Of a stretch of DNA of 31,801 bases, positions 20,162-31,068 are shown one piece after another. The number at the start of each line of letters is the position of its first letter. The first letter of the stretch is position 1. Origin of the DNA: Podochytrium sp. JEL0797 (taxonomy: Eukaryota > Chytridiomycota > Chytridiomycetes > Chytridiales > Chytriomycetaceae); assembly GCA_027596195.1 (NCBI GenBank), contig JADGJG010000200.1:1-31801 (forward strand), written 5' to 3'. A program made the translations under genes and the position numbers. The notes below the pieces were generated by a model that saw only the letters and a program-made list of their open reading frames with translations, had not been told where the DNA came from and searched no databases.

Positions 20162-21188
20162 TCATTCTGTGTTGAACAAAGTTCCGGCGCCAACACCATA
20201 TCCGTACCCTTTGGGCCCAAACTTTTTGCCATGGCATGTTTTGCAAAAGAGAACCGAGTCCTTTTCAGCCATGTTCGTGCTGTCACAACTCTTTCCGCAA
20301 TCGGAGCAACGGAAACAGAGTTTGTGGTATTTGACGCCACCGGGTCCAAGAATCTGTCCGAGCGAGGAAGGGGAAAATGAGAATTGGCGGGATTGCGGTG
20401 GTTAAAAAAGCGAAGGGATCTGATATGTTTCGGGGAGTGCTCCAAAAACGCGAGTTCGTACCTGCTCAGCAAAATACACTTGCTTTCCACACCTTGGACA
20501 CCCGCCCGCAGCGACCGCCGGAGTGGCAAGCTTGGCCTTTTGCTCAAACATGGCAGCTGCCTGACTCGCCGTCGATCCGTTGAAGGCAGGCTGTGTTCCG
20601 GCCACGGCGGTTGAAACGCTGTCGACGCTCGCGGATTCCTTTGCGTTGAAGAATTTCTGATTTTCGGTGATGAGGGAGTCGGTGCTCATGCTTGAGATTC
20701 CGTATCCGTATCCCTTGGGACCAAACATTTTGGCGTAGCAGCTTGTGGGGGGGCGTGTTTTGAATTTGTCAGTTCGAGCTGGCGCCGGAAAGGTGGGGAG
20801 TGACTCTGACAACTCACGTTTTGCAATAGGCTTCGTTGTTGCGCTCCGTCAGGTTGGTGGAGTCGAGGGACTTGTTGCACTCTTTGCAGTTCAAGCACTG
20901 CGAATGAAGGTTGAGATTCAGTGGGGGTGGCTGTGCGGGGTCGTATTGACATTTGTATGCCGAGCGAAAGTATGCATTCCTCTTTACGACGAGAGAGCAG
21001 TACGGATCATGCAGCAACTCACCATTTTGTGCCAAAGGCCGCCAGGACCCGTGACCTAGTTATTAAGTGAGAGTGGATTAGAAGGACAAGAGAACTACAC
21101 CAACACGCTAGGAACGCACCTGTTCAGCAGCATAGACAGACTTGGAGCAGCGGATACACGCGGGCGCACCACCGTACTTTGGAGGCAT
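20162..21188 (-). CDS. Two-LIM cysteine-rich protein (CRP type), 217 aa
   Basis: Exons on the minus strand: 21188-21120, 21055-21023, 20897-20818, 20741-20462, 20353-20162; 218 codons with stop. LIM1 is C11-x2-C14-x17-H32-x2-C35-x2-C38-x2-C41-x17-C59-x2-C62. LIM2 is C142-x2-C145-x18-H164-x2-C167-x2-C170-x2-C173-x17-C191-x2-C194. Each is followed by the glycine-rich GPKGYGYG that marks CRP/CSRP proteins, which act as adaptors on actin and in the nucleus. All zinc ligands are present. The linker (about residues 77-138) is Ser/Ala-rich. It is transcribed head to head with the gene at 21245, with 56 bp between the ATGs. Confidence 0.9.
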
Positions 21189-21244
21189 TTCGTCGTTTTC
21201 GAGTGTTTTTGTTCGAATCGAGTGTTCACAACCCCCCCCAAAAA
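21189..21244. promoter_or_regulatory. 56-bp divergent promoter region
   Basis: The start codons of the LIM gene and the plus-strand gene are only 56 bp apart. The interval has two TCGAGTGTT words, a TTCGAA palindrome and a C-run, but no TATA box. It must contain both 5' leaders or leave them very short. Confidence 0.6.
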
Positions 21245-22855
21245 ATGACCCGTCTCGCCAGCATCGCCTCGCTTCCCCTGGACGTGTTTGCCCCAGAAAC
21301 CGCAGAAGCATCGCTGGTTTCCAAGGCGAAAGCACTCGCTTCTTCGCTGTCGACGCGCATCAAAGACGCTACACTCATAGCGTATCGCAAGGAGGTTTGC
21401 TTCAATCGAACTGCTTCGCATTGCCCTCTCTTACTTCTCTCTGAACTGTTTTGAATTGAATACTCTCATCCACACCACCAGGTTTTGGTGCGCAAGATTG
21501 CCTGGGTGCGCAGCGTGGCCATTGCGAACCCATTCGTCCCCGCCCCAATGCATCTCCGCGAAGACCTTCTTCCGCACCTCAACGACCTCGGTGTGTTTGC
21601 TGTTTTAACGCGTTCGAAACTGAACAAGAATTCCGCAGAGACAACGGACACCGAACTCAACGCGCTGCACGACGAGTGCGTGGCAGACATGGAAGCCACG
21701 ATCAAAGACTTCAAAGCCCTCGAAACAACCTGTCAAAACTCGATCCATGTCAACAAGAGTGTCGCTGCCGAGTTGCAGCAGGCTGCCGTGTTTTCAGCCG
21801 CAACACGAAAACTGATAATGTATTCCCTGACGATCCGCCTCCTCTCCTCCTGCTGAATTCCCATCAACGCCAGAGCCGATATTCTCGAAGAACTCTGCTC
21901 CCGCATCAATGTCTGCGTTTTTGCCTCCCCTCACGCTTCCACCCCGTCCAACTCAAAACCATGGGACGTCCTCATTGAATCCTTCACCCAAACCCGAAAA
22001 CGACAAGAACAAGTCTATTCCACAACCCACAAACTCATCCTCGCCGATCCCCCGCAACCGCAACCGCAACCCATGAACGACGACCAAAACGCGTTGGACT
22101 CGTGCTCCCAAGTCAGTTTCAACATTGCGTCGCCGGGATCCATGCATAAACACAGCAGTCTTCCACAACAACCTCACCAGCAGAAGCAAAAGTCCGAATC
22201 CAACAGCGGCACGACGAGTCCCAGTGAAGGGTTGCTGCGAAAGCGAAAACTCGACAGCTCGATCGAAGAGAGTCCGATCCTCGGGACCACCTCGAATCTG
22301 GCCAAAAAACGATCCACGGTGCAACCAGAAGAAGATTCGGACGAAAGTCGCGTTCAAATGACCCCGTTGGTTCTCGGCGAAGGAGCCGTCGATGATGCAT
22401 CTGTTGATATCGATATCGGTGTGCAGAACGGCCAAGAATTCATTGCACAGCAGGATTTATCAAAACACGAAGAAGGGCGCGTGTTGGTTGAAGACACGAA
22501 TTCGCAGCAGGTCCAAACTGCTGCAACTCCCATTGAATCCCATCCGCCCGTGTTGTCAGAGTCCGCCCATGCACGACCCTTCTCCACGCGCACACCAAAA
22601 TCATCGCAGAGCTCTCGCACGACTGCGGGAGAGTACATGGATCATTTGTATTCGAGTCAGAATCAGCACCAAGAGGCTGCGGGGGATGAGATGGAGGAGG
22701 AGGATGAGGACGAGGATGATGGGTTTGGGAACTCGGAATACTCGGTGGTGGATGTTGGATTGGCGGAGATTCATGCGCGAGAAGGGGGAGGAGAAGTGGC
22801 TGTTTCTGCGGAAAGTGATGGGTCATGTGTTGCGCAGATGGGCGGGTCGGATTAG
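21245..22855 (+). CDS. Unrecognised acidic protein with nuclear-type signals, 489 aa
   Basis: Exons 21245-21394, 21482-21819, 21874-22855; 490 codons with stop, phases agree. The first 230 residues look helical (RKIAWVRSVAIAN ... ADMEATIKDFKALE ... ELQQA), suggesting a coiled-coil or helical bundle. The rest is disordered: a PQPQPQP run, Ser/Gln-rich stretches, two basic clusters (LRKRKLD and LAKKRS), and a strongly acidic run (about MEEEDEDEDD) near the C-terminus. I cannot name the family. A chromatin- or kinetochore-associated role would fit the layout but is a guess. AATAAA overlaps the bases right after the TAG stop (22858-22863). Confidence 0.75.
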
Positions 22856-23974
22856 AAAATAAAATATGTACTGGCAACTCGACATCACTTGAGCGCTATA
22901 TCGGAGAGAGAACACCCGAATTTATACGGCACGATTCTCAAACACTCTCCCGGACATCAAATGCGGAATGATGGGGGAGTGGTTTCGAGTCTCAAAACCA
23001 ATGCCCTTGGTAAATATTTATTGCACTAGGCAACGGGGGCAGTCCGGTAGCGGATGCGTAGGAGCTGGGGGAGTTGTAAGTGGGATGGAATGGAGGAGTG
23101 AAACGGGGGAATTTAGGAGAAGAAATCAATAGTTTATTGGTAACACAGCAAGCTGCCATTATATCCACTCATTACGTAAGAGATCACGTGACTCGTTAGT
23201 CTGCCCTGAAACGGCTTCCAACAATATTGCCTCCACCCGCGTGCCCACGAGTCACATTGAAAAACGCGGGCCTTAAATTCTTTGTGCCATATTCCAGAGG
23301 ATCTCGTAGAATTATAAAAACGCCAAAGTATTCGCGCGTGATGAATGGTAGTGAATTGCAACGTGGTTTCGGCCTTGGGTGGCGGAAATGATGTTGTCGT
23401 GAAAGATTCGAATTTCACGCGGGTATTGTTAAGGAGAATATGCTTCAACTAAAGGAAGCTTAGCTTTCCTTGAACAAATGCATGCATTCCTCATTAACCA
23501 TTGTCGTTTGCGCAGACCCCATGAGGTTTGTGAGTCAGTTTGAAAATCGGCGACTTACAAAGTTTTACGGACGTGGAATTTCAACGGAAACGGTGTGGAG
23601 GATCGTGGTCCTCTCCCTTCCTTCCCTCGTTACACAGAAAAAAAAGGGAGAAAAAAGGAGAGGAGGAAAATTGTGAGAAAATTCATTCATGTGCAATCAT
23701 TCCCCCCATTCAGCCACCAAATGAGGAAAAGGTTAGCTGAACTGCCGCGATACCATCCTCCAGGAGACGTGAAAACTGTTCGACGAACTTTCATTTCTAT
23801 CCTCCTTTTTGGGTAGGGTTTGGTAGTGGGTTGGTTGTCGAAAATCTTGGAACCGGTTTTTGTTCCTTGAAGCCGATGAGGCTCTCATCATAACCACCCC
23901 CCCCCCCCCCGTCTTTTGATAATTCTTGAGTCACACACATGTGCGCAAAAATCTCCCCTCCTTCCTCGATAGAT
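22856..23974. other. Intergenic stretch before the barrel-protein cluster
   Basis: No gene that I can support. It includes a 14-C run at 23897-23910, a purine-rich patch at about 23637-23670 and a single CAGCCACCAAA box at 23711-23721, an outlying copy of the cluster's promoter box. Confidence 0.5.
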
Positions 23975-24028
23975 CAGCCACCAAATGAAGTGATTCCTTT
24001 GCCAGCCACCAAAAACTGCGATATAAAG
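23975..24028 (+). promoter_or_regulatory. Paired CAGCCACCAAA boxes and TATA, gene at 24083
   Basis: Boxes at 23975-23985 and 24003-24014 (28 bp apart), then ATATAAAG at 24021-24028, 55 bp before the ATG. Confidence 0.7.
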
Positions 24029-24082
24029 GACATTGATGGGGGAGGGAGAAGTAAGGATCATCCTCCGTCGGCAATCCGTTAA

Positions 24083-25027
24083 ATGCAACACTTCACAATC
24101 GCATTTGTCCTTGCTCTCGGCACTTCAAATGTTGCTGCAAACTATGTAAGGAACAGGATAACTTGATCATCCCTTATTCGGCCTATTGAAAAGAAAACAG
24201 GGAAAAATCACATGGTTTGCGTCCAACTGGGCAGATATCACAGTCGCGTGTGGAAGTGGATACGTGAGTTGAAATCTTTGTTTCGCAAGGAATGCAACCC
24301 GTTTTTTAAATCGGCCTAAAAAATGGAACTCAGCCGCCAATAGATAACTCTCTGTTTGCCGCCGTTTCGGTGTATTCGTTATCGGACACGAGTAGTATTC
24401 TCAACTCCGGGGTGTGTGGAAAATGCATTGAGCTCGCGACGAGTGCTGGGTCTGTTGTCGTCACGGTTGTCGGTGAGTCGAGTGTGATCCATGAAATGTG
24501 ACCCTTCAAGCACGTGCCCTGACCCACAACACCCTTCCTCAACCAAAAAAAACAGACGTTATGATGCGTTCGAATGCCAACTCCCAAGATATCGATCTTT
24601 CGACCGCTGCTTTCGCTGGTATGTATTTCATGTGTGTGTTTTGCTCGATAGCTTACTTTCACCCAACCAACCCCAGATGTGGTCGCTGGAGGTGTTAACG
24701 TCGGTGTCAGCTATGCCAACTGGAACTGGGTCGACTGCAACTCCGGCTCGTTGCCAGCTCCTCAACCGCAAAATCTCCCTGCCGGGACCATTGCCGACTG
24801 GAAGACTTGTACGTCCACAGACACGTGTGCTGACCCTACCTATGTCTGCTGCGTTGCTCCTGGCGATGTTTCGAATAACAAATCCACTTGTCGGCCGAAT
24901 AACCTTTCGAGTAAGCAATTATTTTCTTCAAAGTCGCGCTCCTTTTTTTTCTTCTTGTCGAACCTAACCTGCTTTGATTTCAGATTGCGCTACGCTTCCG
25001 TCCTCGAGAAAGAGGAATGTGCGCTAA
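24083..25027 (+). CDS. Secreted double-psi beta-barrel protein with Cys-rich module, 201 aa
   Basis: Exons 24083-24145, 24201-24263, 24334-24472, 24556-24618, 24677-24910, 24984-25027; 202 codons with stop. Exon 1 is a signal peptide ending VAANY. The barrel (about residues 22-130) has KITWF, VACGSGY, CGKCIEL, DVMMR, DIDLS and WVDC. A short Pro/Gln linker leads to a Cys-rich module with DWKTC, DTC, VCC and STCRP. It ends with a basic tail (RKRNVR). Exons 2-4 are the same length in all family members (63, 139, 63 nt), showing common descent. AATAAA lies at 25056-25061. The 3' part, from exon 3 on, is repeated at 28106 as part of the tandem duplication. Confidence 0.85.
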
Positions 25028-25450
25028 ACCTATTATATTACATGTAAAAAAAGCAAATAAATTATGTTTTGCATACGCGCTGTTCTTACCATGGGGCTGT
25101 AGAGGAGGTTGTGTGCGTCAACAGCCACATTCCCCCATTTCTTGATTCTTTACGGAAAATACTTTCCAGCATAATCGGGTGATTCTGCGGAGATCGACGT
25201 GTCTGGCATTTCTCATGCGTTATCTGTGAATGAAATTGAAAAAGACGCATGGAGAAAAACAGGCGATTGAATTTTTTTCCCGGTGCAACCTTTACGACGC
25301 CCTATTCCGGGCGCTTTAATACCTCCTGCACCATGTAAAGGATATGCATTTAATTCAAAAATAAAGCAAATCACAATCAAATCACCACAAATTTGATCCA
25401 GAAAAATTTCCTTCGAGCGCATGCGCAATTATCTCGTGACCCATCTCCCT

Positions 25451-25497
25451 CAGCCACCAACTGAGGGTTTTCCAGCCACCAAAAAGCCTCATAAAGG
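25451..25497 (+). promoter_or_regulatory. Paired CAGCCACCAA boxes and TATA, gene at 25555
   Basis: Boxes at 25451-25460 and 25473-25483 (22 bp apart) with CATAAAGG just downstream (about 25490-25497). Confidence 0.7.
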
Positions 25498-25554
25498 CCA
25501 GCGGCGAAACCCCCCTCGCCATCCCACACTTCATATTTCGTTCGCATCCACACT

Positions 25555-26608
25555 ATGAAGATTTCCATCCTCGCCCTTGCTCTTACCGCTTCCAACGTTG
25601 CCGCCAACTACGTAAGCATATTGCAAAGTGAGGCGCTAAGCACTGACGCCATCACTTGAACAACAGGGAAAACTCACTTGGTTTGCATCCAGCTGGTCTG
25701 ACGTTACCGTCGCATGTGGGAAGGGATACGTGAGTTGTTTTGATGTCGATTCAATCGTGGATTCGCTTCTAATCAGCGTTGATTGAACCCCAGCCGCCAA
25801 GGGACAACTCTCTCTTCGCCGCCGTTTCCGTTTATTCGTTATCGGACACGAGCAGTATTCTCAACTCGGGAGTGTGTGGGAAATGTATTCAGCTCACGTC
25901 GAGTACCGGGTCTGTTGTGGTCACGGTTGTTGGTGAGCGAGCCGTTCATCCAATTTGAGTCGAAGCACGTGCCTGAACAAAAACAAAAACAAACCAGATG
26001 TCATGATGCGTTCGGACGCCAACTCTCAAGACTTGGATCTTTCCACAGCTGCTTTTTCGGGTATGTGTGCAACTGTTTCGGTTACTGACGTTCTTGTTTT
26101 TCTAACGCGCCCCTCCTCTTCCATGATATTCCAGATGTCGTCTCTGGAGGTACTGGCGCCGGCGTCGGCTATGCCAACTGGAACTGGGTCGACTGCAACA
26201 CGGGCTCCTCCGGTTCCTCCAACTGGGCACCAGCTCCAGTTCCTCAACCACAAAACGTTCCTGCCGCGGGCATTGCCGATTGGATGACTTGTAAATCAGG
26301 CGACACGTGTGCCAGCTCGTCGTACGTCTGCTGCATTGCTCCGGGAGATGTTTGGAGTGGTAAGACAACCTGTCGGCCGAACGACCTTGCCCGTAAGTCT
26401 TTTTCGTTCTATTTTCGCCATTGATTTCGCATTAACCTTGACTGTAGATTGTTCTTCCTCGTCCAATGGTGGGTCCAACCGTATCGCCGACTGGATGACT
26501 TGCGGGTCCTCAGACACTTGCGCCAATTCCTCATTCGTTTGTTGCGTAGCTCCCGCGGACTCTTGGAACAAGAAGACGACTTGCCGTCCCAGCTCCGACT
26601 GCTCATAA
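25555..26608 (+). CDS. Secreted double-psi beta-barrel protein with two Cys-rich modules, 246 aa
   Basis: Exons 25555-25611, 25667-25729, 25794-25932, 25998-26060, 26135-26392, 26448-26608; 247 codons with stop. Signal peptide MKISILALALTASNVAANY in exon 1. The barrel covers about residues 20-128. Two copies of a six-cysteine module follow. Module 1 has Cys at 160, 166, 173, 174, 187, 195 and module 2 at 212, 218, 225, 226, 239, 245, giving C-x5-C-x6-CC-x12-C-x5 to 7-C after an ADW start. I do not recognise this module with certainty; a carbohydrate-binding role is a reasonable guess given the partner domain. The second module has its own exon. An identical copy of the gene lies at 29251. Confidence 0.85.
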
Positions 26609-27274
26609 ACCCATTGCAACCCATGCTTGCACCCATCCTGATTTTTGTTTTTCGCTTTAAGACCGTGTGCATTCTCTTCTAAAAAGCATGTAGAATGAAG
26701 AGTTTTTTGAAAATATATCAGTCTTCTTGCTATAAAAAAAAAGTATAAATGCATTAAAACCGATTAAGAATCAACACTTTAATACCCAGGTGTTCTCACG
26801 CTCTCGCATGTCGCCTCAAGCAGCGAATTCTCTTGATTATGCAGCCGTGTGGGGGAAGTCGTGAAGACTCTATTACCACGCAGTCCGGCAACCCGTTCAC
26901 CGAATCCCTCTTTCCATTTTCTCATTCCACACCCCTTCTGGAGATAAGCATGTTTCGTTGGCGGGGCTATCAAGGCCGGTGTCGATGGTGGCGGCGCCAA
27001 TGCGATTGAGCATCGGTCGTTTGTCGGAGTTCAAATTTTAGAGGTTGTCGAAAAATGGGTTAAGGGTTCGATTTCCTTCCAGTTATTTTCAAACAGGAAT
27101 GCTATTTCAGATGTACTGTGAGTACGTGCGCAAGCTTCGATAAGTCATAATATACCTGATATCCTTCACCATGTCAAAGATGTGCATTTTATTCGCATTC
27201 TATTGCTTGTGAAAACGCTGACTTAGAAAATTTTCGTTTCGGCGCACCTGCTTGTAAAGTATGATTTGTTCGGA
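26609..27274. other. Intergenic DNA, no gene seen
   Basis: I see no gene. Only short reading frames without coding character occur. The same sequence recurs at 30305-30970. Confidence 0.5.
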
Positions 27275-27323
27275 CAGCCACCAAATCATGAGGGTTATCC
27301 AGCCACCAAAATAAGCCATAAAA
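27275..27323 (+). promoter_or_regulatory. Paired CAGCCACCAAA boxes and TATA, chimeric gene
   Basis: Boxes at 27275-27285 and 27300-27311 (25 bp apart), then CATAAAA at about 27317-27323, 50 bp before the ATG at 27373. Confidence 0.7.
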
Positions 27324-27372
27324 GCCAGCGGCGAAACCGCTCCTCATCATCCCACACTTCAATTTCACTACA

Positions 27373-28723
27373 ATGCAGTTTTCCCTCTTGGCCCTTGCTC
27401 TTTCCGCTTCCAACGTTGCCGCCTACTACGTAAGGAAAATTGAAGTGAGGGGCTAAGCAATGATCTCATCATTTGAACAACAGGGAAAACTTACGTGGTT
27501 TGGCTCCAGCTGGTCCGACCTCACAGTCGCATGTGGAAAGGGATACGTGAGTTGCTTGATGTCGATTCAGTCGTGGAGCCGCTTCTAATCGGAAAAATGA
27601 ATCAGCCGCCCAGGGACAACTCTCTCTTCGTTGCCGTTTCCGTTTTCAGTTTGAGTGACCAAACTTCAATCCTGAACTCCAACGTGTGTGGAAAATGCAT
27701 GGAGCTCTGGTCGGACACCGGGTCTGTTGTGGTGACGGTTGTTGGTGAGTAATTTTACTCATTTTATTTGAAGCACGTGTCTGATCCACGAGTCCAGATG
27801 TCATGATGCGTGAGGATGCCAACTCTCAAGACTTGGATCTTTCCACGGCTGCTTTCTCGGGTAAGTGTCTACCTGTTCGGATTTTGGGATGGGTTCTTTT
27901 TCTAACGCGAGCTTCTCTTTTCATGAAAATTCAGCTGTGGTCCCGGGAGGTATTGACGCCGGGATCGGCTATGCCAACTGGAACTGGGTGGACTGTAACA
28001 CCGGTGGTTCGGGACCCAACCCTGGTCCAGAAGAGCCTTCCTGGGGTGTTGCCAACTGGGAGACTTGCCAATCCGGCGACTGGTGTGCCGATTCCTCGTA
28101 CGTGTGGGTGTGTGGAAAATGCATTGAGCTCGCGACGAGTGCTGGGTCTGTTGTCGTCACGGTTGTCGGTGAGTCGAGTGTGATCCATGAAATGTGACCC
28201 TTCAAGCACGTGCCCTGACCCACAACACCCTTCCTCAACCAAAAAAAACAGACGTTATGATGCGTTCGAATGCCAACTCCCAAGATATCGATCTTTCGAC
28301 CGCTGCTTTCGCTGGTATGTATTTCATGTGTGTGTTTTGCTCGATAGCTTACTTTCACCCAACCAACCCCAGATGTGGTCGCTGGAGGTGTTAACGTCGG
28401 TGTCAGCTATGCCAACTGGAACTGGGTCGACTGCAACTCCGGCTCGTTGCCAGCTCCTCAACCGCAAAATCTCCCTGCCGGGACGATTGGAGACTGGCAG
28501 TCTTGTACGTCCACAGACACGTGTGCTGATCCTACCTATGTCTGCTGCGTTGCTCCTGGCGATGTTTCGAATAACAAATCCACTTGTCGGCCGAATAACC
28601 TTTCGAGTAAGCAATTATTTTCTTCAAAGTCGCGCTCCTTTTTTTTCTTCTTGTCGAACCTAACCTGCTTTGATTTCAGATTGCGCTACGCTTCCGTCCT
28701 CGAGAAAGAGGAATGTGCGCTAA
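27373..28723 (+). CDS. Chimeric double-barrel secreted protein made by the duplication junction, 298 aa
   Basis: Exons 27373-27429, 27484-27546, 27606-27744, 27798-27860, 27935-28168, 28252-28314, 28373-28606, 28680-28723; 299 codons with stop. Exons 1-4 and the first part of exon 5 come from one paralogue (signal peptide MQFSLLALALSASNVAAYY, whole barrel, Gly/Pro linker, first half of a Cys module to SSYVW). At 28105/28106 the sequence switches, in frame, to the middle of exon 3 of the gene at 24083 (VCGKCIEL onward). The product should carry one full barrel, a truncated Cys module, the C-terminal half of a second barrel and a full Cys module. The truncated Cys module loses half its cysteines, so folding is doubtful although the reading frame is clean. 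Confidence 0.8.
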
Positions 28724-29146
28724 ACCTATTATATTACATGTAAAAAAAGCAAATAAATTATGTTTTGCATACGCGCTGTTCTTACCATGGGGCTGTAGAG
28801 GAGGTTGTGTGCGTCAACAGCCACATTCCCCCATTTCTTGATTCTTTACGGAAAATACTTTCCAGCATAATCGGGTGATTCTGCGGAGATCGACGTGTCT
28901 GGCATTTCTCATGCGTTATCTGTGAATGAAATTGAAAAAGACGCATGGAGAAAAACAGGCGATTGAATTTTTTTCCCGGTGCAACCTTTACGACGCCCTA
29001 TTCCGGGCGCTTTAATACCTCCTGCACCATGTAAAGGATATGCATTTAATTCAAAAATAAAGCAAATCACAATCAAATCACCACAAATTTGATCCAGAAA
29101 AATTTCCTTCGAGCGCATGCGCAATTATCTCGTGACCCATCTCCCT
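28724..29146. other. Intergenic DNA, no gene seen
   Basis: Copy of 25028-25450, with AATAAA (28752-28757) after the chimeric gene. I see nothing else. Confidence 0.5.
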
Positions 29147-29193
29147 CAGCCACCAACTGAGGGTTTTCCAGCCACCAAAAAGCCTCATAAAGG
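29147..29193 (+). promoter_or_regulatory. Paired CAGCCACCAA boxes and TATA, gene at 29251
   Basis: Exact copy of the element at 25451-25497, carried along by the duplication. Confidence 0.7.
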
Positions 29194-29250
29194 CCAGCGG
29201 CGAAACCCCCCTCGCCATCCCACACTTCATATTTCGTTCGCATCCACACT

Positions 29251-30304
29251 ATGAAGATTTCCATCCTCGCCCTTGCTCTTACCGCTTCCAACGTTGCCGC
29301 CAACTACGTAAGCATATTGCAAAGTGAGGCGCTAAGCACTGACGCCATCACTTGAACAACAGGGAAAACTCACTTGGTTTGCATCCAGCTGGTCTGACGT
29401 TACCGTCGCATGTGGGAAGGGATACGTGAGTTGTTTTGATGTCGATTCAATCGTGGATTCGCTTCTAATCAGCGTTGATTGAACCCCAGCCGCCAAGGGA
29501 CAACTCTCTCTTCGCCGCCGTTTCCGTTTATTCGTTATCGGACACGAGCAGTATTCTCAACTCGGGAGTGTGTGGGAAATGTATTCAGCTCACGTCGAGT
29601 ACCGGGTCTGTTGTGGTCACGGTTGTTGGTGAGCGAGCCGTTCATCCAATTTGAGTCGAAGCACGTGCCTGAACAAAAACAAAAACAAACCAGATGTCAT
29701 GATGCGTTCGGACGCCAACTCTCAAGACTTGGATCTTTCCACAGCTGCTTTTTCGGGTATGTGTGCAACTGTTTCGGTTACTGACGTTCTTGTTTTTCTA
29801 ACGCGCCCCTCCTCTTCCATGATATTCCAGATGTCGTCTCTGGAGGTACTGGCGCCGGCGTCGGCTATGCCAACTGGAACTGGGTCGACTGCAACACGGG
29901 CTCCTCCGGTTCCTCCAACTGGGCACCAGCTCCAGTTCCTCAACCACAAAACGTTCCTGCCGCGGGCATTGCCGATTGGATGACTTGTAAATCAGGCGAC
30001 ACGTGTGCCAGCTCGTCGTACGTCTGCTGCATTGCTCCGGGAGATGTTTGGAGTGGTAAGACAACCTGTCGGCCGAACGACCTTGCCCGTAAGTCTTTTT
30101 CGTTCTATTTTCGCCATTGATTTCGCATTAACCTTGACTGTAGATTGTTCTTCCTCGTCCAATGGTGGGTCCAACCGTATCGCCGACTGGATGACTTGCG
30201 GGTCCTCAGACACTTGCGCCAATTCCTCATTCGTTTGTTGCGTAGCTCCCGCGGACTCTTGGAACAAGAAGACGACTTGCCGTCCCAGCTCCGACTGCTC
30301 ATAA
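29251..30304 (+). CDS. Duplicate of the 246-aa barrel protein with two Cys-rich modules
   Basis: Exons 29251-29307, 29363-29425, 29490-29628, 29694-29756, 29831-30088, 30144-30304. Translation is identical to that of the gene at 25555, and I noticed no base change between the two, introns included. It should give the same secreted protein. The complete promoter pair is present, so expression should double if both are active. Confidence 0.85.
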
Positions 30305-30970
30305 ACCCATTGCAACCCATGCTTGCACCCATCCTGATTTTTGTTTTTCGCTTTAAGACCGTGTGCATTCTCTTCTAAAAAGCATGTAGAATGAAGAGTT
30401 TTTTGAAAATATATCAGTCTTCTTGCTATAAAAAAAAAGTATAAATGCATTAAAACCGATTAAGAATCAACACTTTAATACCCAGGTGTTCTCACGCTCT
30501 CGCATGTCGCCTCAAGCAGCGAATTCTCTTGATTATGCAGCCGTGTGGGGGAAGTCGTGAAGACTCTATTACCACGCAGTCCGGCAACCCGTTCACCGAA
30601 TCCCTCTTTCCATTTTCTCATTCCACACCCCTTCTGGAGATAAGCATGTTTCGTTGGCGGGGCTATCAAGGCCGGTGTCGATGGTGGCGGCGCCAATGCG
30701 ATTGAGCATCGGTCGTTTGTCGGAGTTCAAATTTTAGAGGTTGTCGAAAAATGGGTTAAGGGTTCGATTTCCTTCCAGTTATTTTCAAACAGGAATGCTA
30801 TTTCAGATGTACTGTGAGTACGTGCGCAAGCTTCGATAAGTCATAATATACCTGATATCCTTCACCATGTCAAAGATGTGCATTTTATTCGCATTCTATT
30901 GCTTGTGAAAACGCTGACTTAGAAAATTTTCGTTTCGGCGCACCTGCTTGTAAAGTATGATTTGTTCGGA
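30305..30970. other. Intergenic DNA, no gene seen
   Basis: Second copy of 26609-27274. I see no gene. Confidence 0.5.
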
Positions 30971-31019
30971 CAGCCACCAAATCATGAGGGTTATCCAGCC
31001 ACCAAAATAAGCCATAAAA
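30971..31019 (+). promoter_or_regulatory. Paired CAGCCACCAAA boxes and TATA, gene at 31069
   Basis: Copy of the element at 27275-27323. Confidence 0.7.
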
Positions 31020-31068
31020 GCCAGCGGCGAAACCGCTCCTCATCATCCCACACTTCAATTTCACTACA

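Larger units (their letters stand above)
24410..28105 (+). repeat. Tandem segmental duplication, unit 1 (3,696 bp)
   Basis: Matches 28106-31801 at a fixed offset of 3,696 bp. It runs from inside exon 3 of the gene at 24083, through the complete gene at 25555, to inside exon 5 of the gene at 27373. The only differences I noticed are six bases between 24789 and 24834. Confidence 0.93.

Noticed and set aside
27064..27078. tRNA B-box-like GGTTCGATTTC
   Set aside because: The last conserved CC of the B box is missing, and no A box or cloverleaf could be formed around it.
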